This document shows positions 1 to 7,199 of a stretch of DNA of 19,554 nucleotides, one piece after another (position 1 is the first letter of the stretch; the number at the start of each line of letters is the position of its first letter). Both the position numbers and the translations under genes were made by a program. The DNA comes from Deltaproteobacteria bacterium. Lineage in GTDB: Bacteria; Desulfobacterota_B; Binatia; UBA9968. Below the pieces are notes generated by a model that had not been told where the DNA came from, searched no databases, and saw only the letters and a list, made by a program, of their open reading frames with translations. Location: positions 1 to 19,554 of the forward strand of contig VBKY01000171.1 in the NCBI GenBank assembly GCA_005879255.1, read 5' to 3'.

Positions 1-342
1 TGCCGGTTCGCCAGATCTTCATGCGTTAACAGGACTTGAGCGACGCTTTTGTCGAACTTGGAGAAAAGGCGCTCGTACAGCGCCATGAGCTTGATCTGCC
101 CGACGGCCGCGAGCGCTTGCTTTTCGGGAATCGTTTTAGGCTTCTCCTTGCGCCCCAGCCGGGTCATTCCGGCTGCCACCGCGCCGGAACTTACCACGAC
201 GATCTCTTTCTTTCGGTCGTGCAACTCGGCCAACTCGCGCCCCAGTCCGCGCAGCCGGGCTTCCTCAATCCCTCCCTCGGATGAAAGAATCTGGCTGCCG
301 ATTTTGACCACGACGCGGCGGGCATGCCGCAAAATTTGCTTC

Positions 343-362
<20 letters not shown>
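1..362 (-). CDS. proB: Glutamate 5-kinase, N-terminal part (runs off the window)
   Basis: ProB phosphorylates L-glutamate to gamma-glutamyl phosphate, the first step of proline synthesis, in the cytoplasm. About 120 residues are visible. The amino-acid-kinase fold is recognisable from VVVKIGSQIL near residue 18 (phosphate-binding strand), VVVSSGAVAAG near residue 50, and the ProB-typical stretch KQALAAVGQIKLMALYERL. The start is a GTG at 360-362 (protein VTQLDYKKQ, initiating as Met). This start overlaps the end of the out-of-frame obg tail by 20 bp, so translation is probably coupled to obg in an intact genome. An obg-proB pair is a common arrangement in proteobacteria and relatives. The 3' end lies outside the window, so the C-terminal half and any PUA domain cannot be judged. 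Confidence 0.93.
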
Positions 363-1358
<996 letters not shown>

Positions 1359-1441
1359 TCAGCATTCTCTGCTGTCTGCGCTTTGCCCTTGCTCTTTGCC
1401 ATTTTCCTATTGTCTTTTCTTATAATCCGCTTCTCCTGGGC

Positions 1442-1468
1442 AAAAAAAAAGCCCCGAAAGGGGCTTTT
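1442..1468 (-). terminator. Rho-independent terminator after rplU-rpmA
   Basis: Read on the minus strand, the stem AAAAGCCCC / GGGGCTTTT closes on a 4-nt TTTC loop and runs into a tract of nine T residues (1442-1450). It lies about 20 bp past the rpmA stop codon. It should end the ribosomal-protein transcript before obg, so obg-proB would need their own promoter or read-through. Confidence 0.9.
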
Positions 1469-1487
1469 CCGTCGCGAGAGCGCATCG

Positions 1488-1745
1488 TCACTGTGCTGGC
1501 AATATCGTGACTCGCTTTCTCTCCTTGTCCTTTCGCTCGTAGCGTACCACGCCGTCGATCAATGCGAATAGCGTGTAGTCCCGCCCCATACCAACGTTTT
1601 TACCCGGGTGAATGCGTGTGCCGACTTGGCGCACGATGATATTTCCGGCTCGCACCGTTTCTCCGCCGAAGACCTTTACTCCACGTCGTTGACCTTGACT
1701 GTCGCGCCCGTTTCGAGAGCTACCCCCCGCTTTCTTATGTGCCAT
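1488..1745 (-). CDS. rpmA: 50S ribosomal protein bL27
   Basis: bL27 reaches the peptidyl-transferase centre of the 50S subunit with its N-terminal tail. The 85-residue protein has the normal family length and the conserved start [20 protein letters not shown], followed by [19 protein letters not shown] and [20 protein letters not shown]. There is no N-terminal extension of the kind that is cleaved in Firmicutes, which argues against that phylum. The gene sits 16 bp downstream of rplU on the same strand, with GGAG a few bases before the ATG. The usual rplU-rpmA pair is followed directly by a strong terminator. Identification is certain. Confidence 0.98.
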   Translation of the reverse strand: MAHKKAGGSSRNGRDSQGQRRGVKVFGGETVRAGNIIVRQVGTRIHPGKNVGMGRDYTLFALIDGVVRYERKDKERKRVTILPAQ

Positions 1746-1761
1746 CGTACGACTCCGTCGA

Positions 1762-2076
1762 CTAAGCTTCGATTGAGGTAATTTTTAAAGCTGTTTGATA
1801 CTGCCTGTGGCCTTGCTGCCGGCTGTAACTCTTTCGTCGCTTCTTCTTGAAAACGCGCACCTTCTTAGCGCGAATCTGGCCGACAATCTCGCCGGCAACC
1901 GTCGCATTTGATACCAAGGGAGAGCCGATTTTGACCTCGCCATCGCCGCCGACAAAAAGCACATCGGCCAAAGTGATCTTCTCGCCTACCTCGCCGGGAA
2001 GCTTTTCGACTTTAACGACGTCCCCTTCAGACACGCGGTACTGCTTACCGCCCGTTCTAATTACCGCATATTTCAT
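1762..2076 (-). CDS. rplU: 50S ribosomal protein bL21
   Basis: bL21 binds 23S rRNA and is an early-assembling 50S protein. The 104 residues show the hallmark start [15 protein letters not shown], the central [12 protein letters not shown] and VKIGSPLV segments, and the basic C-terminal RNA-binding run [22 protein letters not shown]. Length is normal. It is the first gene of a two-gene unit with rpmA. The Shine-Dalgarno sequence is weak (AAGAAA about 6-8 bases upstream). A possible promoter lies at 2097-2125. Confidence 0.98.
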   Translation of the reverse strand: MKYAVIRTGGKQYRVSEGDVVKVEKLPGEVGEKITLADVLFVGGDGEVKIGSPLVSNATVAGEIVGQIRAKKVRVFKKKRRKSYSRQQGHRQYQTALKITSIEA

Positions 2077-2096
2077 AGGAATTTCTTGATCTACAG

Positions 2097-2125
2097 TTAG
2101 TAAAAGAAAACAGGGCCAAAGTCAA
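2097..2125 (-). promoter_or_regulatory. Possible sigma70-type promoter for rplU-rpmA
   Basis: On the minus strand TTGACT (2120-2125) is followed after 17 bp by TACTAA (2097-2102). The -35 box is good and the -10 box is poor. It would give a very short leader of about 14 nt, so another start further upstream is possible. Offered only as the best local match. Confidence 0.28.
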
Positions 2126-2178
2126 CCTGGCGGATAACGATTCACGCAGGTTGTATGCTTATTGTCTATGACTAAGGA

Positions 2179-2282
2179 GGATTCCTCGCTGTCGCTCGGA
2201 ATGACGGATTGTCATCCCGAACGAAGTGAGGGATCTTGATCAAACTGGACGAGCAAGAATTCCTCACTCGTTCGGAATGAGG
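2179..2282. repeat. Three inverted copies of a ~26 bp REP-like unit
   Basis: Three related units with core (c)ATTCCGAACGA..TGAGGAATC lie at 2179-2204 (reverse), 2211-2236 (forward) and 2258-2282 (reverse). Neighbouring units can pair, so the region can fold as alternative hairpins, 1:2 or 2:3. No ORF covers them. They lie between the divergent rplU and MarR units, upstream of both promoters. The unit resembles short palindromes scattered through intergenic regions of many environmental genomes (general knowledge, not searched here). Confidence 0.75.
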
Positions 2283-2309
2283 CTATATTGGCGTGCATCT
2301 CACTCATGC

Positions 2310-2338
2310 TTGACAGGATTCAATTATATCGCTATACG
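2310..2338 (+). promoter_or_regulatory. Promoter of the MarR-permease unit
   Basis: A perfect TTGACA (2310-2315) is followed after 17 bp by TATACG (2333-2338). The -10 element lies inside the first palindromic operator, so repressor binding would block RNA polymerase directly. The implied transcript starts about 17 nt before the ATG at 2362. Confidence 0.7.
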
Positions 2339-2342
2339 ATAT
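2326..2342. promoter_or_regulatory. Palindromic operator 1 (probable MarR site)
   Basis: ATATCG-n5-CGATAT is a perfect 17-bp inverted repeat overlapping the -10 box. Size and symmetry fit a winged-helix MarR dimer site. The assignment rests on position directly in front of a MarR gene. Confidence 0.7.
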
Positions 2343-2357
2343 TATCGTAAGGCGATA
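2343..2357. promoter_or_regulatory. Palindromic operator 2 (probable MarR site)
   Basis: TATCG-n5-CGATA repeats the core and the 5-bp spacer of operator 1. The two centres are 16 bp apart, about one and a half helical turns. It covers the AAGG ribosome-binding sequence (2349-2352) of the MarR gene. The same half-sites with a different spacer sequence argue for a real repeated protein site rather than chance. Confidence 0.65.
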
Positions 2358-2361
2358 TTCT

Positions 2362-2859
2362 ATGCGGACGCCAAAAACTCCTGACTTCAAGGCGATGGCA
2401 GAGCTGCGCTACCAGATCCGCCGCTTCTTGCGTTTCAGCGAAAACGCCGCTCGAGAAGCCGGCATCGAGCCGCAACAGCACCAGCTCCTCCTGGCAGTGA
2501 GAGGTCTCCCTGGCGGCCTCAAGCCGACCATTGGTGTCCTGGCAGAACGAATGCAGCTCCAGCATCACAGCACCGTTGAGCTGATCGATCGGTTGGTCGA
2601 CAGGGGCTTCCTTTCCCGTTTGCGGGCAACCGATGATCGCCGGCTGGTCTTCGTCAAGCTCACCCATGATGGCGAAGAGTTCCTCAAAACACTTTCACTC
2701 CACCACCTGCAGGAACTGCAGTCCACCGGACCGAAGTTCGTAAAAATACTTCAGAGCCTCATCGAAAGATCGACCACGGCTGCTCACCATGAAAGCGGCG
2801 CTGATCCACACGGTCCAAAACTCACAAACAAACTACGAAAGGATACCAATCATGGCTGA
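2362..2859 (+). CDS. MarR-family transcriptional regulator
   Basis: This is a 165-residue winged-helix DNA-binding protein. The MarR core spans about residues 10-145: a helical dimerisation arm (AELRYQIRRFLRFSENAAREAG), the helix-turn-helix LKPTIGVLAERMQLQHHSTVELIDRLVDRGFLSR split around residues 53-87, and the wing RATDDRRLVFVKLT with the diagnostic DRR motif. The ATG at 2362 has AAGG 9 bases upstream. Two palindromes in its promoter suggest autorepression relieved by a small ligand, the usual MarR mechanism. The last codons overlap the start of the permease by 8 bp, so the two are co-transcribed and probably coupled. The likely target is therefore transport of the ligand or a related organic compound (inference). 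Confidence 0.9.
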   Translation: MRTPKTPDFKAMAELRYQIRRFLRFSENAAREAGIEPQQHQLLLAVRGLPGGLKPTIGVLAERMQLQHHSTVELIDRLVDRGFLSRLRATDDRRLVFVKLTHDGEEFLKTLSLHHLQELQSTGPKFVKILQSLIERSTTAAHHESGADPHGPKLTNKLRKDTNHG

Positions 2860-3703
2860 TCAAAACGAATCTGCTCAAGAATTGCTCCTTGACGTGAGGG
2901 TTGCGGAAGCCTCGCACCTCTACAAATTCTACCTGAATCAGGAGAAAAAGATTCTCGGCAGCGTTGCGGTTATCATCTTCCTGACTCTTTGGGAGCTGGT
3001 CGGAAATACGTTTCAGTTGATCAATCCCATGTTCATGAGCGCCCCATCGCTCATCTGGAACGCCGCCATTCAGCTTTTCTACTCGGGTGAGATCTATAAT
3101 GACCTTTACATCAGTGGCATCGAACTTTTCTGGGGCTATTTCCTTTCGGCTGCTGTTGCAGTCCCCTTTGGCATTGCGATCGGTTGGTACAAGAAGATGA
3201 GTTACGTATTCGACCCCTTCGTCAACGCGATGAACGCGACCCCTCGCGTGGCGCTGCTTCCATTGGTCATCATCTGGTTGGGGATTGGAATACTCTCCAA
3301 GGTCGGTATTATCTTTCTCGGCGCTGTCTTCCCCATATTGATCAATACGCGCGACGGGGTGAAGACCACGCCGGTAAATCTGCTGACTGCCGCCAAGAGC
3401 TTTGGCGCTTCCGAGTGGATGCTCTTTAAGACGGTCGTGCTCCCTTCGACTATTCCTTTTATCCTCACCGGTCTAAGGCTCGGACTTGGCAGGGCGATTG
3501 TAGGTGTCATGGTAGGAGAACTCTATGCGGCTACTGCCGGGATTGGTTTTATGATCACGGTTGCCGGCGCCACCTTCCAGACCGATAAGGTCTTTGTCGG
3601 AGTCCTCGTTTTTGCGCTGACCGGGATGATCGGTACGGAGTTACTCACCCGGGTGGAAAGGCGGTTTGATAAGTGGCGCCCCAAAGTGGGATCGATGGAT
3701 TGA
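2852..3703 (+). CDS. ABC transporter permease, SsuC/TauC-like (orphan)
   Basis: This is a 283-residue inner-membrane permease of the nitrate/sulfonate/taurine/pyrimidine-precursor import family. It has about six membrane segments, beginning with SVAVIIFLTLWELVG near residue 38. The cytoplasmic EAA loop TAAKSFGASEWMLFKTVVLP, near residues 188-207, docks the ATPase. The chosen ATG at 2852 has AAAGGA about 9 bases upstream and overlaps the MarR stop; an ATG at 2789 in the same frame lies deep inside MarR and is unlikely. No ATPase or binding protein follows: a strong terminator comes at 3737. A complete importer would need subunits encoded elsewhere. The window holds three NMT1-like binding proteins that could in principle partner it, but nothing ties them together. 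Substrate unknown. Confidence 0.92.
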   Translation: MADQNESAQELLLDVRVAEASHLYKFYLNQEKKILGSVAVIIFLTLWELVGNTFQLINPMFMSAPSLIWNAAIQLFYSGEIYNDLYISGIELFWGYFLSAAVAVPFGIAIGWYKKMSYVFDPFVNAMNATPRVALLPLVIIWLGIGILSKVGIIFLGAVFPILINTRDGVKTTPVNLLTAAKSFGASEWMLFKTVVLPSTIPFILTGLRLGLGRAIVGVMVGELYAATAGIGFMITVAGATFQTDKVFVGVLVFALTGMIGTELLTRVERRFDKWRPKVGSMD

Positions 3704-3736
3704 GCAAATAATTGCCCCTTCGGTTTATAGAACGGC

Positions 3737-3771
3737 AAAGGGCCCGATCGCATTCGGGCCCTTTGTATTTC
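3737..3771 (+). terminator. Rho-independent terminator after the permease
   Basis: An 11-bp perfect stem AAAGGGCCCGA / TCGGGCCCTTT with a 6-nt loop is followed by a T-rich stretch (TTTGTATTTCT). It lies about 35 bp past the permease stop and closes the MarR-permease unit. Confidence 0.88.
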
Positions 3772-3886
3772 TAGAGGTGCCAAACTCACACCAGTCGGGA
3801 TCTCGCCTAAATTTTCCAATCCGATCCCCTTGCCCTTTGATACCGACCGACTTACATTTGAGCGAAAACTTGTCAGGAGAAGATCA

Positions 3887-4486
3887 ATGGCGAAACCTGT
3901 TCACAGGTTACTTCCGGCGTTTGCTACTTGCTTGGCGTTGCTGTTTTTCCTTTCCAGCTGCGGCTATAACAAACTCCAGGGTTTGGACGAAGAAGTCAAA
4001 GGCGCGTGGGCGGAAGTGCAGAATCAGTATCAGCGGCGTGCGGACGTAGTGCCAAACCTGGTCGCCACCGTTAAAGGTGCCGCTAAATTCGAACAAGACA
4101 CTTTACAAAAGGTGATCGAAGCCCGCTCGGCAGCGACGTCGGTCAAGGTCGACGCCAACGCGCTGAATAATCCGGAGACCTTCAGAAAGTTCGAGCAGGC
4201 TCAAAGCCAACTGACGGGCGCTCTATCGCGCCTGCTGGTGGTGGTCGAAAGATACCCCGAACTGAAGGCCAATCAAAACTTTCAGAACTTACAGGCGCAA
4301 CTCGAAGGAACGGAAAACCGGATTGCCGTGGCACGTAAGCGCTATATCGAGAAAGTCACCGTTTACAACACCGCGGTCCGTTCGTTCCCCGAAAGTCTTA
4401 CCGCTAAGTATCTCCTCGGCCTTCAAGTACGTCCGACTTTCAGCGCTGACGAGGCGGCACAAAAACCGCCAGAGGTGAAATTTTAA
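3887..4486 (+). CDS. lemA: LemA family lipoprotein
   Basis: LemA-family proteins are membrane-anchored helical proteins of unknown biochemical role, often encoded beside TPM-domain proteins, as here. The 199-residue product starts at ATG 3887 with AGGAGA 8 bases upstream; an ATG at 3830 in the same frame lacks a site. A signal peptide ends in the lipobox LSSC with the lipidated Cys25 (FFLSSCGYNKLQ). The LemA core follows: LDEEVKGAWAEVQNQYQRRADVVPNLV near residues 31-57, split by the diagnostic RR/KxD-V-P-N-L-V signature, then helices with SRLLVVVERYPELKANQNF and ENRIAVARKRYIEKV. The last 30 residues are less ordered. A 61-bp gap separates it from the first TPM gene, and the group reads as one operon. 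Confidence 0.95.
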   Translation: MAKPVHRLLPAFATCLALLFFLSSCGYNKLQGLDEEVKGAWAEVQNQYQRRADVVPNLVATVKGAAKFEQDTLQKVIEARSAATSVKVDANALNNPETFRKFEQAQSQLTGALSRLLVVVERYPELKANQNFQNLQAQLEGTENRIAVARKRYIEKVTVYNTAVRSFPESLTAKYLLGLQVRPTFSADEAAQKPPEVKF

Positions 4487-4547
4487 GCGGCAAAAACTCT
4501 CTGTCATCAATCCGATTGTTCAACGATCACGTAGAGGACGGTGTCGC

Positions 4548-5498
4548 ATGAGTGCACGACTAAACCGTCCTTTGGCTATTGCAGCCAGTGTTGTTCTTGC
4601 ATGGGGTATTGTCTACGCCCTCGACGTCCCACCATTGCGTGGTCGGGTAAATGATCTTGCTGGATTGCTATCGCAGGATCTAGCCGCTCGTTTGGAAAAC
4701 CAGCTGTCTGGCTTTGAGCAGCAGTCAGGCCATCAGGTCGTGCTCCTGACTATCCAATCGCTGCAAGACGAGGACCTCGCGTCGTTTGCCTTAAAGACCG
4801 CAGAACACTGGAAGCTTGGTCAGAAAGGCCACGACAACTGGGCGCTGTTGCTCGTTTCGGTGAGCGATCGGAAACTTCGCATCGAAGTTGGTTACGGTCT
4901 TGAGGGGACGCTGCTTGATGCCACTGCAAATCAAATCATTAACGAAATCATTGTTCCTCGGTTTCGCGAAAACGACTTCGGCGGGGGAATCGAATCAGGG
5001 TTATCTGCAATCATGCAAGCCACTCGGGGGGAACCCATACCAGCGGTCCCCCAGAATTTAAAAAGGTCAGTAGATTCAAGTCTGTCTGGAATTCTTATGT
5101 TACTTCTTGGGTCGGCACTGTTCGCCTCAGTTGTGGGATTTGCTAGCCCATCACCTGTCCGGAGTGCAGTGAGTGGAGGAATCGTCTCTGGACTTATCGG
5201 ATTGCCAGGAATCCTCGCGCTCGGACCCGGTTTTTGGTTCTTGTCCATCTCCATCGGTGTATTAACAAGTATGTTAACGACGCTCTACGCCCGGCGGGCA
5301 TGGGGACGATCGTGGAGCGTTAAACCGTCACGGTATGACGACTTTTCGCCACGGGACACGTTTCAGCGGGGATACGGTGCTGGCGGCGGTGGTTACGGTG
5401 GAAGCGGATCGTCAGGAGGATCAGGAGGAGGTTCTAGCGGAGGTTTTAGTGGTGGCGGTGGAGGAGGAGGCGGTGGTGGCGCCTCGGGAGGTTGGTAA
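4548..5498 (+). CDS. TPM-domain membrane protein (YgcG-like), copy 1
   Basis: The TPM domain (TLP18.3/Psb32/MOLO-1 fold) is an extracytoplasmic domain; some plant relatives act in photosystem repair or as phosphatases, while the bacterial function is unknown. The 316-residue protein has a signal or anchor at about 7-25 and the domain at about 27-160, with DVPPLRGRVNDLAG, GHQVVLLTI, DRKLRIEVGYGLEG and IIVPRFRENDFGGGI. Hydrophobic segments lie near 178-197 and 206-248, followed by a basic cytoplasmic stretch and a Gly/Ser-rich tail (about 5385-5495 in DNA) ending GGW. The start ATG 4548 has GAGG 10 bases upstream. It is more than half identical by eye in the TPM domain to the gene at 5703, so the two are tandem paralogues. 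The membrane part of this copy is longer (two hydrophobic stretches against one). Confidence 0.92.
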   Translation: MSARLNRPLAIAASVVLAWGIVYALDVPPLRGRVNDLAGLLSQDLAARLENQLSGFEQQSGHQVVLLTIQSLQDEDLASFALKTAEHWKLGQKGHDNWALLLVSVSDRKLRIEVGYGLEGTLLDATANQIINEIIVPRFRENDFGGGIESGLSAIMQATRGEPIPAVPQNLKRSVDSSLSGILMLLLGSALFASVVGFASPSPVRSAVSGGIVSGLIGLPGILALGPGFWFLSISIGVLTSMLTTLYARRAWGRSWSVKPSRYDDFSPRDTFQRGYGAGGGGYGGSGSSGGSGGGSSGGFSGGGGGGGGGGASGGW

Positions 5499-5706
5499 AT
5501 GCCGAATCCCGAAATTCTTTTTACCAAGGACAGGCAACAGCGTATTAAACAAGCAGACGTGGCAGCCGAAAGCAAAAATTCCAAAGAGACCATGCCGATG
5601 ATCGTAGGCTCAAGCGCGCGCTACGCGGAAGCCGCACTTGGCGGTGTCGTCTATGGTATGGTCGTTGGATGAGTTGCCTAATAGGCTGGTAACCGAACCC
5701 GAGTGA
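5499..5706 (+). pseudogene. Fossil of the second TPM gene, copy 1
   Basis: Directly after the copy 1 stop codon an ATG opens a 57-codon frame, MPNPEILFTKDRQQR then IKQADVAAESKNSKE and MIVGSSARYAEAALGGV, ending at TGA 5670-5672. It matches, with many substitutions, the first ~56 residues of the gene at 6521 (FFTEEEKVRIREAVIEAESK, SSARYTEVELLGTV). One base out of frame, 5668-5706 reads DELPNRLVTEPE-stop, which matches the last ten residues of that same gene (DELPNRLVTE). The whole middle, roughly 130 residues, is missing. This is an internal deletion joining a degenerate start to the intact end. The final GAGTGA overlaps the GTG start of the next gene. Confidence 0.85.
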
Positions 5707-6518
5707 TCAACGTGTTCCTCAATTCGAATTCGCACCACCGACTCTTGCCAAGACATGCTCTTTGCATGTTACTCGGTTTCATTTTTTTACTTCGATTCTC
5801 ACTAGCATCGGCGATTGACGTTCCTCCTTTGCGTGGTCGCGTGAACGATTACGCGGGCGTGATGAGCCAAGATCAAGCGCGATCATTGGAGTCACAACTC
5901 GCTCAATTCGAACAAGAGACCGGCCATCAGGTGGCCGTGCTCACCATTCCGACGCTCGACGGCGAAGACATCGAAGGCTTCAGCATCCGCGTCGCGGAAA
6001 ATTGGAAAATCGGCAAAAAAGGCTTCGACAATGGCGTCATTCTTGTTGTAGCTGTAAAGGATCGACGGCTGCGCTTGGAAGTCGGCTATGGTCTCGAAGG
6101 AGTCTTGCCCGATGCGATAGCCAAACGGATTACCAGTGACTACATTGTGCCGCGCTTCCGCTCTCAAGACTATGCGGGCGGCATCATCGCCGGTATCGAT
6201 GCGGTTCTGAAAGTTATCAAGAAAGAACCGTTGCCGGAATCGGCGCGCAAAAAAGGCGGGAATCAGGGATCGGATCTAAATTTTTTTCTAATGCTCGCTG
6301 TTGCTTTGGCGGTATTTGGCCTGATCGGATTTGCATCAACCGCCAACCAACGACGACAGGGCCTCTGGGCGACCCGCGGCAGGCGTTACCCGCCGATTTT
6401 TTGGGGCGGCGGGGGCTTTGGTGGCGGCGGTTTTTCGGGTGGCGGGGGTTCTGACGGCGGTGGCTTTAGCGGCGGAGGAGGCAGCTTTGGCGGCGGCGGA
6501 GCTTCTGATAGTTGGTAA
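5703..6518 (+). CDS. TPM-domain membrane protein (YgcG-like), copy 2
   Basis: This 271-residue paralogue of the gene at 4548 has a signal peptide ending near ASA (residues 35-37), then the TPM domain at about 38-180 (IDVPPLRGRVNDYAGVMSQ, GHQVAVLTI, DRRLRLEVGYGLEG, YIVPRFRSQDYAGGI). One membrane span follows near 198-215 (FFLMLAVALAVFGLIGF), then a short basic linker and a Gly-rich tail ending GGGGASDSW. The start is uncertain: GTG 5703 gives the longest frame and overlaps the fossil stop; ATG 5766 would leave a minimal signal peptide. Neither has a good ribosome-binding site, which suggests translational coupling in the ancestral arrangement. It is followed after 2 bp by the companion gene. 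Anchored in the inner membrane with the domain outside (inference). Confidence 0.92.
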   Translation: MINVFLNSNSHHRLLPRHALCMLLGFIFLLRFSLASAIDVPPLRGRVNDYAGVMSQDQARSLESQLAQFEQETGHQVAVLTIPTLDGEDIEGFSIRVAENWKIGKKGFDNGVILVVAVKDRRLRLEVGYGLEGVLPDAIAKRITSDYIVPRFRSQDYAGGIIAGIDAVLKVIKKEPLPESARKKGGNQGSDLNFFLMLAVALAVFGLIGFASTANQRRQGLWATRGRRYPPIFWGGGGFGGGGFSGGGGSDGGGFSGGGGSFGGGGASDSW

Positions 6519-6520
6519 TC

Positions 6521-7133
6521 ATGCGAGCGGACAAGTTTTTCACCGAAGAAGAAAAAGTGCGCATTCGTGAAGCGGTCATCGAGGCGGAATCGAAGACCGC
6601 CGGCGAAATCGTGCCAATGCTCGTCACATCATCCGCGCGCTATACCGAAGTCGAGCTCCTCGGTACAGTGATCGGGTTGTTCGTCGGAATAATCATAGAA
6701 TGGTTCTGGAGTGACCCGTGGGGCTCACATTTCTTCAATCTTTGGCCGGCAATTGGCGCGACCGCAGGATTTATTTTCTGCCGAATTCCGCAAATCAAGC
6801 GGCTGCTCGCTTCAAAGAATCGCATTGCCGACGCCGTTCACACTCTTCACGGAGCATGGCCTCCACTACACCCGCGATCATACTGGAATCTTGATTCTCG
6901 TTTCTCTTCTTGAACGCCGCGTCGAAGTTCTCGCCGACCGCGGCATCAATGCAAAAGTCGAAGCCGGCATATGGCAGGAGATCGTGAAAATCCTAACTGA
7001 CGGGTTGAAATCGAATCACGCCTGCCATGCATACTGTAAAGCGATCGAGCGCTGTGGTGAAATCCTCGCCGCCCACTTTCCACGCCAATCGGACGATAAA
7101 GACGAGCTGCCGAACCGCCTTGTCACCGAGTAG
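6521..7133 (+). pseudogene. Second TPM-type membrane protein, copy 2, frameshifted
   Basis: This is a companion to the YgcG-like gene, of the COG3762-like type of TPM membrane proteins. The ATG at 6521 opens MRADKFFTEEEKVRIREAV with the core SKTAGEIVPMLVTSSARY. Two hydrophobic segments follow (VELLGTVIGLFVGIIIEWFW and NLWPAIGATAGFIFC, residues ~45-90). This frame runs to 6913 but turns to nonsense after NRIADAV near 6838. The next frame then carries the expected C-terminus: FTLFTEHGLHYTRDHTGILI, SLLERRVEVLADRGINAKV, and CGEILAAHFPRQSDDKDELP, ending NRLVTE at 7133. The switch falls in 6836-6841 (GTTCAC); a few residues usually present before EHGL seem missing, so this looks like a short deletion rather than a one-base error. 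A sequencing or assembly error remains possible. Confidence 0.8.
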
Positions 7134-7199
7134 CAACGCCATTCAATTTTCGCTATCTTCTCGACACTGAGACTTCGCCACAAAAGTTTGAGGACTGCA

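Noticed and set aside
2179..2282. Possible CRISPR array from repeated units near 2200
   Set aside because: The units alternate in orientation, have unequal spacers and differ in sequence; this is a palindrome cluster, not an array.
5335..5601. An 88-codon frame overlapping the Gly-rich tail of TPM copy 1
   Set aside because: It arises from the low-complexity GGN repeat read in another frame; the real content after 5498 is the fossil TPM-B1 in a different frame.
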